From Nemorincola caseinilytica (GTDB taxonomy: Bacteria; Bacteroidota; Bacteroidia; Chitinophagales; Chitinophagaceae): a stretch of 64,000 nt of DNA. Under the pieces are notes generated by a model. It saw nothing but the letters and a program-made list of their open reading frames with translations, was not told the DNA's origin and did no database searches. The position numbers were made by a program, and so were the translations under genes. This document shows positions 52,683-60,682 of the stretch, piece by piece. Location: contig NZ_BAABFA010000004.1 of the NCBI RefSeq assembly GCF_039540515.1, positions 1 to 64,000 on the forward strand. Direction: 5' to 3'. The stretch's first letter is position 1, and each line of letters opens with the position of its first letter.

Positions 52683-53912
52683 ATGGCAAAGATCAAAGTA
52701 GCTAATCCCGTTGTGGAACTAGATGGCGACGAAATGACGCGCATCATATGGAAGTACATAAAGGAGAAACTGATACTCCCATACCTGGACATAGACATCA
52801 AATATTATGACCTGGGCCTGGAGTACCGCGATGAGACCAACGACCAGGTGACCATAGATGCGGCCAATGCCATAAAGCAGTACGGTGTAGGTATCAAATG
52901 TGCTACCATCACCCCCGATGAGGCGCGTGTGGAAGAGTTCAAGCTGAAGCAGATGTGGAAGAGCCCCAACGGCTCTATCCGCAACATACTGGATGGTACC
53001 GTATTCCGCGAGCCCATAGTGATGAGCAACATACCCCGCCTGGTACCCAACTGGACGGCCCCCATATGCATAGGCCGCCATGCCTTCGGCGACCAGTACC
53101 GCGCTACCGACTTCGTAGTGAAGGGCAAAGGCAAGCTCACCATCAAGTTCGAAGGAGAGGATGGCAAGACCATAGAGCACGAGGTGTACAACTTCAAGGG
53201 CGATGGCGTAGCGCTGGCCATGTACAATACCGATGAGTCTATCATGGGCTTTGCGCGTGCCTGCTTCAACCTGGCGCTGCAGAAGGGCTGGCCGCTCTAC
53301 CTCTCTACCAAGAACACCATCCTCAAAAAGTATGATGGCCGCTTCAAGGACATATTCGAGAAGATATACCAGGACGAGTTCAAGGCCCAGTTCGACAAGG
53401 CAGGCCTAGTATATGAGCATCGCCTTATAGACGACATGGTGGCCAGCGCGCTGAAATGGAACGGCAACTTCGTATGGGCATGTAAGAACTATGATGGCGA
53501 CGTACAGAGCGATACCGTGGCCCAGGGCTTCGGCTCGCTGGGCCTTATGACCTCTGTGCTCATAACCCCCGATGGCAAGACCATGGAGGCCGAGGCCGCG
53601 CATGGTACCGTTACCCGCCACTACCGCGAGCACCAGAAGGGCCGTCCCACATCTACCAATCCCATAGCTTCCATCTTTGCATGGACGCGTGGCCTGGCCT
53701 TCCGTGGTAAGCTAGATGGCAACCAGGCGCTCATAGACTTCGCCAATGCGCTGGAGCAGGTGTGTATAGAGACCGTAGAAAGCGGCAAGATGACCAAAGA
53801 CCTCGCAGTATGCATACACGGCAACAGTGTGAAGCATGGCGAGCACTACCTGCATACCGAAGAGTTCCTCGATGCCCTCAACGAAGCATTGAAGAGCAAG
53901 CTGAACGCATAA
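52683..53912 (+). CDS. icd: NADP-dependent isocitrate dehydrogenase
   Basis: A 409-residue enzyme of the eukaryotic-like homodimeric NADP-IDH subfamily, converting isocitrate to 2-oxoglutarate in the TCA cycle. Seen: VELDGDEMTRIIW near the N-terminus, SPNGSIRNILDGTVFREPI (substrate binding), STKNTILKKYDGRFKD, the metal-binding aspartates in LIDDMVASALK and DVQSDTVAQGFG, and EAAHGTVTRHYREH (NADP site). Length is typical. The start is the ATG at 52683; the frame extends upstream without conserved sequence. Its own promoter and a terminator mark it as a single-gene unit. Confidence 0.95.
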   Translation: MAKIKVANPVVELDGDEMTRIIWKYIKEKLILPYLDIDIKYYDLGLEYRDETNDQVTIDAANAIKQYGVGIKCATITPDEARVEEFKLKQMWKSPNGSIRNILDGTVFREPIVMSNIPRLVPNWTAPICIGRHAFGDQYRATDFVVKGKGKLTIKFEGEDGKTIEHEVYNFKGDGVALAMYNTDESIMGFARACFNLALQKGWPLYLSTKNTILKKYDGRFKDIFEKIYQDEFKAQFDKAGLVYEHRLIDDMVASALKWNGNFVWACKNYDGDVQSDTVAQGFGSLGLMTSVLITPDGKTMEAEAAHGTVTRHYREHQKGRPTSTNPIASIFAWTRGLAFRGKLDGNQALIDFANALEQVCIETVESGKMTKDLAVCIHGNSVKHGEHYLHTEEFLDALNEALKSKLNA

Positions 53913-53938
53913 TTGAATAGTAAGAAGAGATGATACAG

Positions 53939-53969
53939 GCGCCTCTCGTAAGAGAGGCGCTTTCGTTTT
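53939..53969 (+). terminator. Terminator of the isocitrate dehydrogenase gene
   Basis: GCGCCTCT pairs with AGAGGCGC around a 6-base loop, followed by TTTCGTTTT. Confidence 0.85.
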
Positions 53970-54059
53970 CCGGAACTTTTCTGTGGGCACGCGCTGCGAG
54001 TATGCCGTACGGGCAAATTGTACTATTTTTCGCTCTCCATCCGGTCACTTATCGTTATT

Positions 54060-56042
54060 ATGCGTTCTTTCATCCGTCTTCTGTTCATAGTATGTATACT
54101 GTTCGGGGCTTGCCGCCCGGGTATGGACAATAACGAGGCCCCGGACAGGGCTTACGAAAAGCAGACCACGGAGTTGTTCCTTGACAAAAAGCGCGATGCG
54201 GCCATCCGCTTCATCGATTCCGTATATGCTTCCGGCAACGTCTCTCCGCTGGGCCTGCACAATATGTATATGTTCAAAAGCCGCTACTACCACGAGCGGC
54301 AAGACCATGCTCATAGCTTGCTCTATGCCGATAGCGCCATCGGGGTACTGAGGCAAAAGAAGCTGGAACATAAGTATGAGAAAGAATTCAGCCATGCCCT
54401 GCTGGAAAAGGCCCGTATCTATACCGATCTCAACAAATATGATAGCGCTTACGACAGCTATATGGAAGGGTACTCCTTTGTATATGCCACCGGCAATACC
54501 TGTTACCTGCACGAGTTCGACCATGGCATAGGTCTTATGCTATATCGGCAATACAAGAACGAGGAGGCTCGCATATTCTTCAAACGGTCTTTCATAGAAG
54601 CCACTGCATGTACCGGCGACGATAAGCCCTACTACCGCATGCAGGAATTGCTAAGCAACATAGGGCTTACCTATTACAACGATAGCTGCATATATTTTTT
54701 CGATTCCTGTCTCTCTTTCATAGAAAAGAACACCGGCCGGTTCCATAGTCGGGAAATGGAGGCTGAAGCTAAAGCGGTATGCCTGTTGAACAAAGGTCAT
54801 GCATACGAGATGATGGGAAGATATAGTGATGCCGAAAAGCCCATGCATAAAGCGCTGGATATATACACTGCAATGGATGGCAAGAAGTACCGTTCCCATA
54901 TCATCCGTTCGCGCATGGCCCTCGCCATGATGTACTACTATGCCAAAGACCGCAAAAAGCTAAGGCAGGTATGGAACGAGATAGAGCCACTGCTGGACAC
55001 GGCTATCGATATACCCCTGCGCATTGCCGGCGGCCAGCTCAGATATGCGGTCTACGAAGTAGAAGGAGATTATAAAAGTGCTTACGAGGCCCTGGATAAG
55101 TATGTCGAGTTCATCGATTCTGTGCGCCGCGGCACGCAGAAAGATGAGCAGGCAGGCGTATTACAGGTCATGAAGAACAAAGAGCAGGAATACAAGATAG
55201 AGCTGCTGACCCGCGACGCCAGGCTGCAACGTACCTACCTGGGCATAGCGGCCATCGTGTCGGTTCTGGCCATTGTCATACTCATCTTGATATATACAGG
55301 GTATAAAAGAACGAAGAGAAGCAATAAACTGATAAGCGAACAGAAGACCGCGTTGGAAAAGAGCAACCGGGAGAAGAACAAGATCCTGAACATAGTGGCG
55401 CACGACCTTCGCAGCCCTGTGAGTGCGGTGGCTTACATGGCAGAGACCATAATAGAAGATGGCGAAGATGCTACTATGGAGCCCATTGCCGCATTGAAGA
55501 TGATAAGGACCTCTTCGCTGAGCTCTCTGCAGCTTATCAACGAGCTCTCTGTTTTCGCCCGCAATGAGCAGGGAGAGCTATCCCTGCAAAAGACCGATAT
55601 GGCCACTGTACTGCAAGAGGCCATAGACCTGCAGGCGCAGAATGCCGCAGAAAAGAAAGTGGAAGTAAAGCTGACGCTGCCCACACTGCCCGTAGAAGCC
55701 CGGGTAGACAAGAATAAAATGATCCGCCTTGTGGCCAACCTGCTCCACAATGCCATTAAGTTCAGCGCTCCGGGTGCTGAGGTCCACGTCGCGCTGCAGA
55801 AAGATAGCGAAGGTGTCCGCTTCCTGGTGCAGGATGCAGGTATAGGCATACCTGCCCGCTTATTGCCCGATCTGTTCGAGATGTTCACACCATCGGGCCG
55901 CACAGGTACGAAGGGCGAACGCTCCTTCGGCCTTGGACTTTCCATATGCCGGCAGATAGTAGAGGCGCATAGGGGTAAGATATGGGTAGAAAGTACCGAG
56001 GGTAAAGGCAGCACTTTTTATGTGCAGCTACCGCTGGTATAG
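54060..56042 (+). CDS. Sensor histidine kinase with periplasmic TPR-like region
   Basis: A 660-residue kinase. N-terminal hydrophobic segment ending in FGAC (C18), which may be a lipobox or a simple signal sequence. Residues ~30-380 are TPR-like helical repeats, a common sensor region in Bacteroidota. One transmembrane helix at about 393-417 and a short coiled coil follow. Next come the HisKA dimerisation helix with phospho-accepting H448 (AHDLRSP) and an ATPase domain (NLLHNAIKF N-box, QDAGIGIP, FGLGLSICRQIVE). No receiver is attached. The convergent neighbour 41 bases away is a LytTR response regulator, the probable partner. The start at 54060 avoids a 14-residue extension ahead of the signal segment. 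Confidence 0.88.
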   Translation: MRSFIRLLFIVCILFGACRPGMDNNEAPDRAYEKQTTELFLDKKRDAAIRFIDSVYASGNVSPLGLHNMYMFKSRYYHERQDHAHSLLYADSAIGVLRQKKLEHKYEKEFSHALLEKARIYTDLNKYDSAYDSYMEGYSFVYATGNTCYLHEFDHGIGLMLYRQYKNEEARIFFKRSFIEATACTGDDKPYYRMQELLSNIGLTYYNDSCIYFFDSCLSFIEKNTGRFHSREMEAEAKAVCLLNKGHAYEMMGRYSDAEKPMHKALDIYTAMDGKKYRSHIIRSRMALAMMYYYAKDRKKLRQVWNEIEPLLDTAIDIPLRIAGGQLRYAVYEVEGDYKSAYEALDKYVEFIDSVRRGTQKDEQAGVLQVMKNKEQEYKIELLTRDARLQRTYLGIAAIVSVLAIVILILIYTGYKRTKRSNKLISEQKTALEKSNREKNKILNIVAHDLRSPVSAVAYMAETIIEDGEDATMEPIAALKMIRTSSLSSLQLINELSVFARNEQGELSLQKTDMATVLQEAIDLQAQNAAEKKVEVKLTLPTLPVEARVDKNKMIRLVANLLHNAIKFSAPGAEVHVALQKDSEGVRFLVQDAGIGIPARLLPDLFEMFTPSGRTGTKGERSFGLGLSICRQIVEAHRGKIWVESTEGKGSTFYVQLPLV

Positions 56043-56083
56043 TGTTATAAGAAGACCTGTAAATAGGTGTTGCGGGAGATACC

Positions 56084-56830
56084 CTACGTCAGTATGTTCA
56101 TTTTTTCTTTCAGTTCGGTAGCATATACATCCGACATGGTGAACACCTTGTGGTCGGTGCGTATTTCCTCTTTTATCACCTCGCGTATGTGGCTTAATTG
56201 CACGGCCTCCTTACGGTTCACCTGTGCGAAGGCCGCCCGCAGGTGCTGGGGTATTATATGCGACAGCGTTTTGGTAAGCCCGCTTCTTATGTAGTGCTCT
56301 GTATTGTCTGCCGCATTGAAAATGGCCGTATAGTTCTTGGTAGAGTAGAGGTACACTATATTGCTCCATTGCAGTTGCCGGTACTTGTTGCCGTTCTTCA
56401 CAAAAAAGGTATCGCTATGCGGCACCGTGCTAGTGTAAGACGGGCTTATGTGTGCATTGAAGTTGTAGATGGCATTGTAAATATTGGCTGCCAGCGACTT
56501 CCTGTCCACGGGTTTGGTAAGGTATGCCGATGGCCGTGCTTTTACGGCCTCTTCCATCGCATCGGGGTCATCGTTGGCAGTTATGAACAGGTAGGGTTTT
56601 TTGTAGTAGTTCGTCAGCATCTTTCCCAGTTCTATACCACTGTTCTTGTGGTGCAGGGTTATATCCACCAGCGCTATATCGAACTCCTCATTGTTCATCA
56701 TCCTTACCGCATCTTCAAAAGTATCAGCTATGCCCGCTACCGAAAACCCAAGCCCATCCAGCGTGGCCGACAGGTTCTCGCTCCACATGGCCTCATCCTC
56801 TATTATTAATATCTTTATTTCTTCGTTCAT
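56084..56830 (-). CDS. LytTR-family response regulator
   Basis: A 248-residue regulator: receiver domain (1-125) with acidic pair E11/D12, phospho-acceptor D56 in LVDITLH and K106 in LTKPV, then a LytTR DNA-binding domain (about 150-245) with FVKNGNKYRQLQWSNIVYLYS and the conserved terminal HIREVI...VFTMSD pattern. LytTR regulators usually bind paired direct repeats at their target promoters. The gene converges on the TPR histidine kinase gene, the likely cognate sensor. The ATG at 56830 is the start; a GTG 45 bases upstream is less likely. Confidence 0.9.
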   Translation of the reverse strand: MNEEIKILIIEDEAMWSENLSATLDGLGFSVAGIADTFEDAVRMMNNEEFDIALVDITLHHKNSGIELGKMLTNYYKKPYLFITANDDPDAMEEAVKARPSAYLTKPVDRKSLAANIYNAIYNFNAHISPSYTSTVPHSDTFFVKNGNKYRQLQWSNIVYLYSTKNYTAIFNAADNTEHYIRSGLTKTLSHIIPQHLRAAFAQVNRKEAVQLSHIREVIKEEIRTDHKVFTMSDVYATELKEKMNILT

Positions 56831-56990
56831 TATGGCTGAACGGTCATTACCGCTGTACCCAAAGATAATATACACCTTTCGTATGTGCTACTAATTATCA
56901 GGCAATTAACATTGATAGCGTGTTCGTAGCCCCGGTGGTCCGTAGTCACATTTTCCTTAGTTTAGTACGCACATCAACATACCTATAGCA

Positions 56991-57320
56991 ATGATAATAG
57001 CAGTTGCAGGCCCGTATTCCGCCCCCGATGCCGACAGGCGCGCCCAGAACCTACTTGACATGAACATAGCCGCCGCCAGGGTATACGAGATGGGCCATAT
57101 ACCTTTTATAGGTGTAAATATGGCGTTGCCCGTAGTGGCCCATGCCGCCACGGACGATGTATACGAGGCCATAATGGATATATCTATGGCCGTAATAGAC
57201 CAGTGTCATGCGCTCCTGCTCATAGGCGAGAGCCCCGGCGCCCTGCGCGAGCGCGATCACATCCTCGCCAAAGGCCTGCCTGTTTATCGTTCGCTCGAAG
57301 AGATACCTCCTGCCCGGTGA
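56991..57320 (+). CDS. DUF4406 protein (nucleoside 2-deoxyribosyltransferase-like)
   Basis: A 109-residue Rossmann-type protein. IIAVAGPYSAPD at the N-terminus and the ESPGALRERDHILAKGLPVY segment fit DUF4406, a family related to nucleoside 2-deoxyribosyltransferases. The family's catalytic role is unproven; a nucleotide or deoxynucleoside substrate is inferred from the fold. Its TGA overlaps the GTG start of the next gene, so the two are translationally coupled. Confidence 0.75.
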   Translation: MIIAVAGPYSAPDADRRAQNLLDMNIAAARVYEMGHIPFIGVNMALPVVAHAATDDVYEAIMDISMAVIDQCHALLLIGESPGALRERDHILAKGLPVYRSLEEIPPAR

Positions 57321-58246
57321 TCCATTCCGGAAGATACATATCGGCTCTCTGCTTGTGCCTACTTGCCATGCCGGCTTGTGCGCAGCTATTGGCCGGTACC
57401 GGCTGGGGGGCCAATGCAGGCCTTGTGGCCGCTATCGGTAACCGCTTTCAGCGGTTGGGCATCACGGTGCAGGGTTATTATCAGAATGGTATATTCCAGG
57501 CCAATGCCGAGGTGCGCGCCTATCACAATTTCCGCAACCTGGGCCCCGCCATGTGGTACAGCGAACTGGTCACATCGGCAGGGCTGGTAGTAGGCTATGG
57601 CGGGCGTACCGGCGCGCAAGATCCTTTCCCGGGTATCTCCTGCGACCGTACAGGCCGCCGCAACAGCATAGGTTATGCCCAGAACCTATACCTGAACCGT
57701 ATAGGCACCTCGCAATGGACGGGCACCGTATCGTTCCGCTTCAGGGATATCAGCATCATTTCAGAGAACGACATCTTTGCCTGTTCCACCCTCGATAGGT
57801 TCCGTACAGGGGCTTTCCTGCTGCAGTACAGGTACATGAATAAATACCTGCTGGCCCTCAACTGCACCATGTGGACGGGGCAGATGGGCACGAACAAAGT
57901 AGCCGGCGATAAAGACTTTCCGCACCCGTGCTACATGGACACCGCTGGTGGCGCATATACTTCATACTCCCATGGCCTGCTCAGTGCGCAGTTCAGAACG
58001 CCGCTGGATGCGGGGCAGAACATACAGGCAAATGCGGGCATAGATGCAGAGCAGGTGCGCAACCTTGTGCAGAACCGCCTGATACACGATATGATATTTC
58101 TGCCGCGCCGCCTGCGTCCGCAGAAGAACTGCCATATACCCATGCTGGACACCGCAGGCCACCAGTACCTGCACAGGCCCGGCCAGCAGGTACGCCCTGT
58201 ACGCCCATACTGGAATGTGTTCTCTGCCCCCGCCACTTTTTACTGA
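57317..58246 (+). CDS. Secreted Tox23-like protein of Bacteroidota (309 aa)
   Basis: The start is a GTG at 57317 overlapping the stop of the DUF4406 gene (GTGA); it gives a signal peptide ending ACA-Q near residue 23, and no ATG is available before it. The mature part is rich in aromatic beta-strands (GITVQGYYQNGIFQANAEVRAY, FRTGAFLLQYRY, TMWTGQMG, SHGLLSAQF) and ends NVFSAPATFY. Proteins of this pattern occur widely in Bacteroidota; I recall them being annotated as polymorphic toxin type 23 domain proteins. The barrel-like strands and lack of immunity or secretion genes make an outer-membrane or periplasmic housekeeping role as likely as a toxin. Confidence 0.55.
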   Translation: MIHSGRYISALCLCLLAMPACAQLLAGTGWGANAGLVAAIGNRFQRLGITVQGYYQNGIFQANAEVRAYHNFRNLGPAMWYSELVTSAGLVVGYGGRTGAQDPFPGISCDRTGRRNSIGYAQNLYLNRIGTSQWTGTVSFRFRDISIISENDIFACSTLDRFRTGAFLLQYRYMNKYLLALNCTMWTGQMGTNKVAGDKDFPHPCYMDTAGGAYTSYSHGLLSAQFRTPLDAGQNIQANAGIDAEQVRNLVQNRLIHDMIFLPRRLRPQKNCHIPMLDTAGHQYLHRPGQQVRPVRPYWNVFSAPATFY

Positions 58247-58305
58247 TGGCCGTAAATGGTGCTCATTTGCTTTCTTTCACCGATATTTGACCAAAACGCA
58301 TCGCC

Positions 58306-58695
58306 ATGAACACCACTGACATTCCCGCTCACTACAACCATGTAATGCCATACCTCATAGTAAAGGATGCCGCAGGCGCTATGCGCTTTATGGCAGAGGT
58401 ATTGGGCGCTACAGAGAAGATGAAACACCTGCGTGACGATGGCCACACCGTTATGCATGGCGAAATGACCATAGGCGGCAGTACCATCATGCTGGCCGAG
58501 GCTACTGACCAATACCCGCCCGATACCGCAGGTATGTTCGTATATGTGCCCGATGCCGATGCCGCGTACCAGCGCGCGCTGGCCATGGGCGCTACCTCCA
58601 TAATGCCCCCTGCCGATCATCCCTATGGCCGCTCTGGTGGAGTAAAAGACCCACACGGCAATACATGGTGGATCACTACACATACCGGCCAATGA
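58306..58695 (+). CDS. VOC/glyoxalase-superfamily protein (PhnB-like)
   Basis: A 129-residue single-domain VOC protein. Begins with VMPYLIVKDAAGAMRFM (typical beta-alpha start), has HGEMTIGGSTIMLAE in the middle and ends with GGVKDPHGNTWWI, the standard closing motif of PhnB-like members. Such proteins are metal-dependent lyases, dioxygenases or resistance proteins; this one cannot be placed further. Its stop overlaps the next gene's ATG (ATGA). Confidence 0.8.
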   Translation: MNTTDIPAHYNHVMPYLIVKDAAGAMRFMAEVLGATEKMKHLRDDGHTVMHGEMTIGGSTIMLAEATDQYPPDTAGMFVYVPDADAAYQRALAMGATSIMPPADHPYGRSGGVKDPHGNTWWITTHTGQ

Positions 58696-59252
58696 TGATG
58701 CGGGCTGCTATATCTCTGCTTTGCATCGTAGCGGTCATGTGCCTGCAAAAGGCATATGCCTACGACAGTACCGGTCGTGCCATAAAGGTGATGACCTTGC
58801 CCAGGGTAAGGGGGTATAAGGTGAATATGACCGAAGATCAGTTCATAGCATCGGTCCGTGCTGCCGGCCTGCGCTGTACGCGCGCCCATATCAGCTACGG
58901 CAACTACTATTACGATACTTCCTCGTTGGCCCTTGCCCATACAAAGGACGAGCACATTGCCATTCAGTATTACTGGCGCATACAGGGCATCACCAATGGC
59001 AAAGACACTATACCCCTGCTCGATATCTCCTTCAGCGATGCGAACGGTATACGCCGTGTAGAGCCCTTTCTGCCACGTCGCTATGGGTACGCATTTTATG
59101 GTTTCGTAGAACCCGCCACTGCAACGCAGCAGGCCATGTCGCGCAAGGAATACCGCAGACAAAATAAGGAATACCGCCTGCTGCGCCGCAGGTACGACAG
59201 GCTGGTAAGAACACATTTCGTGAACGTATTTTGTACATCGCCTAAAAAATGA
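58692..59252 (+). CDS. Exported hypothetical protein, paralogous to the C-terminal half of the next gene
   Basis: A 186-residue protein from the ATG at 58692 (overlapping the VOC stop) with a signal peptide ending AYA. Its C-terminal region shares a pattern with the next protein: an FIASVRAAGLRC helix, YYYDTSSLALA, and a basic end KEYRRQNKEYRLLRRRYDRLVRTHF. No named family is recognised. The three genes VOC, this one and the next overlap by 4 bases each, so they form one operon. Confidence 0.55.
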   Translation: MMMRAAISLLCIVAVMCLQKAYAYDSTGRAIKVMTLPRVRGYKVNMTEDQFIASVRAAGLRCTRAHISYGNYYYDTSSLALAHTKDEHIAIQYYWRIQGITNGKDTIPLLDISFSDANGIRRVEPFLPRRYGYAFYGFVEPATATQQAMSRKEYRRQNKEYRLLRRRYDRLVRTHFVNVFCTSPKK

Positions 59253-60088
59253 ACAGGAAAAGCCTCATCAATGATCCGCAATTCCTGGCAGGGCTCGCAT
59301 TGCTCCTGCTCAACGACCTTTGGCTGAAATGGCAGTTCCACAACTGGTTCACCGGCAAGCTGTCCGATGTGGTGGGCCTCTACATCTTCCCTGTCTTCCT
59401 GTGGCACTTTTTCCCCCGCGCCAGGCTGCAGGTCTACTGGTTCACGGCCATCTTGTTTACTTTCTGGAAGAGCACCCTTTCCGATGGCTTCATACATATG
59501 CTTCATGCCATGCATTTGCCCTTTAGCCGTGTGGCAGATCTTACCGATCTGCTGGCATTGGCCGCACTTCCGCTGTCTTACAGGTATTGCGGCATTGCAG
59601 ACCGTAAATGGCGGTATCCTGCCACAGGCGCCGTTGCAGTTGCGGCAGCACTGGTATTCTGCAGCGATAGTATAGCTTTTCGCAGGCTGCCCAGGCCAAA
59701 GGCTCAGGTACATACAGATATAGCTTTACTGAAGCAGGCAGCATACACCCCTGCACAGCTACGCACACGGCTGCAGGCAGCAGGGCTTACTTGCTACGAC
59801 GATTCTGTGTCCACAGGCTGGTTCTATTACGATACATCTGCATTATCGCCCGCACCGCTCAGGCGCCATGTAAGGGAAGTGCCGCACTTTCTGCGCATAC
59901 GCGGGTTCGGGTATGGCAGCGACAGCATACACAATATCAACTGTTACCTGCATGCAGATACTTCCGGCGCGTGGTTGCAGGTATGGAGCTACGACATAGG
60001 TCCCGCCGTGCCTGCCGGGCATAAAGAATATAAAAGAACTAAGAAGAAGTACGATGCCCTCATCAGGGAACATCTCTTGCCGCAATGA
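59249..60088 (+). CDS. Membrane hypothetical protein with the same C-terminal domain as its neighbour
   Basis: A 279-residue protein with about four hydrophobic segments in residues 10-150 (LAGLALLLLNDLWLKW, VVGLYIFPVFLW, YWFTAILFTFW, ALAALPLSY). A last hydrophobic stretch near 135-150 leads to a soluble C-terminal domain (about 155-279): LRTRLQAAGLTCY, WFYYDTSALSPA, KEYKRTKKKYDALIREHL. That domain matches the upstream gene's product. It starts ATG overlapping the previous stop (ATGA). Function unknown. Confidence 0.55.
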   Translation: MNRKSLINDPQFLAGLALLLLNDLWLKWQFHNWFTGKLSDVVGLYIFPVFLWHFFPRARLQVYWFTAILFTFWKSTLSDGFIHMLHAMHLPFSRVADLTDLLALAALPLSYRYCGIADRKWRYPATGAVAVAAALVFCSDSIAFRRLPRPKAQVHTDIALLKQAAYTPAQLRTRLQAAGLTCYDDSVSTGWFYYDTSALSPAPLRRHVREVPHFLRIRGFGYGSDSIHNINCYLHADTSGAWLQVWSYDIGPAVPAGHKEYKRTKKKYDALIREHLLPQ

Positions 60089-60174
60089 TGTAACGACAGG
60101 AGTATCAGTACCTTATGTTGCCCCTCATTTCCCGGACTTCGCATACACGCCCGTTTTTGATTACTTTTACACCC

Positions 60175-60648
60175 ATGAAGATGATATCGCGCTTATCTGT
60201 GCTTTTTGTGATGCTGCTTATGGCCACTTCGGCCATTGCCGGCATAAAGAAGAAAAAGACCCCTGTAAAGCTGCTCTCGGCATATACAAGGTCCATCCCC
60301 GATGCCGAGCAGAGCAATCCGCCGATGCAGGGCACATTCATCGTCATTGTATGGAATTATGATACATATCCCGAGACCATGTTCTGGCGCGGACAGAATG
60401 GCTGGCTTACCTGCAACATAGAAAAAGCGCACAGGGTGGTAAAGAAAAAGGTGACCACCTATACTACCGAAGAGATGATGATAGACCAGGTGCGCAAGGG
60501 CGATACCCTGATGATAACACCCCTGACAGGTGGCCGCTATCCCATACCTGCCGAGATATCGCAGAAGGCAAAGAATACCCTCTTTTACAAGACCGGCGGC
60601 AATAACAAATGGCTGTCATTCTCCGTTAGCCCCATAAGCAAAAAGTAG
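60175..60648 (+). CDS. Exported hypothetical protein (157 aa)
   Basis: A 157-residue protein with signal peptide (MKMISRLSVLFVM...AIA). The mature part is basic at the start (GIKKKKTPVKLL) and has a compact beta-rich domain (GTFIVIVWNY, MFWRGQNGWLTCN, LMITPLTGGRYPIP). The ATG at 60175 is preserved after a near-consensus TACTTTTA element ~13 bases upstream. No family recognised. Convergent with recN. Confidence 0.5.
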   Translation: MKMISRLSVLFVMLLMATSAIAGIKKKKTPVKLLSAYTRSIPDAEQSNPPMQGTFIVIVWNYDTYPETMFWRGQNGWLTCNIEKAHRVVKKKVTTYTTEEMMIDQVRKGDTLMITPLTGGRYPIPAEISQKAKNTLFYKTGGNNKWLSFSVSPISKK

Positions 60649-60655
60649 ACCAGGT

Positions 60656-60675
60656 GGGAGTAGGGTAGGGTAGGG
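60656..60675 (+). repeat. G-quadruplex-type motif between convergent genes
   Basis: Four GGG runs separated by AGTA, TA and TA, in the 34-base gap between the exported hypothetical gene and recN. It matches the standard G3+N1-7 quadruplex pattern; on recN mRNA (minus strand) it would be C-rich. Confidence 0.5.
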
Positions 60676-60682
60676 CAGCGCC

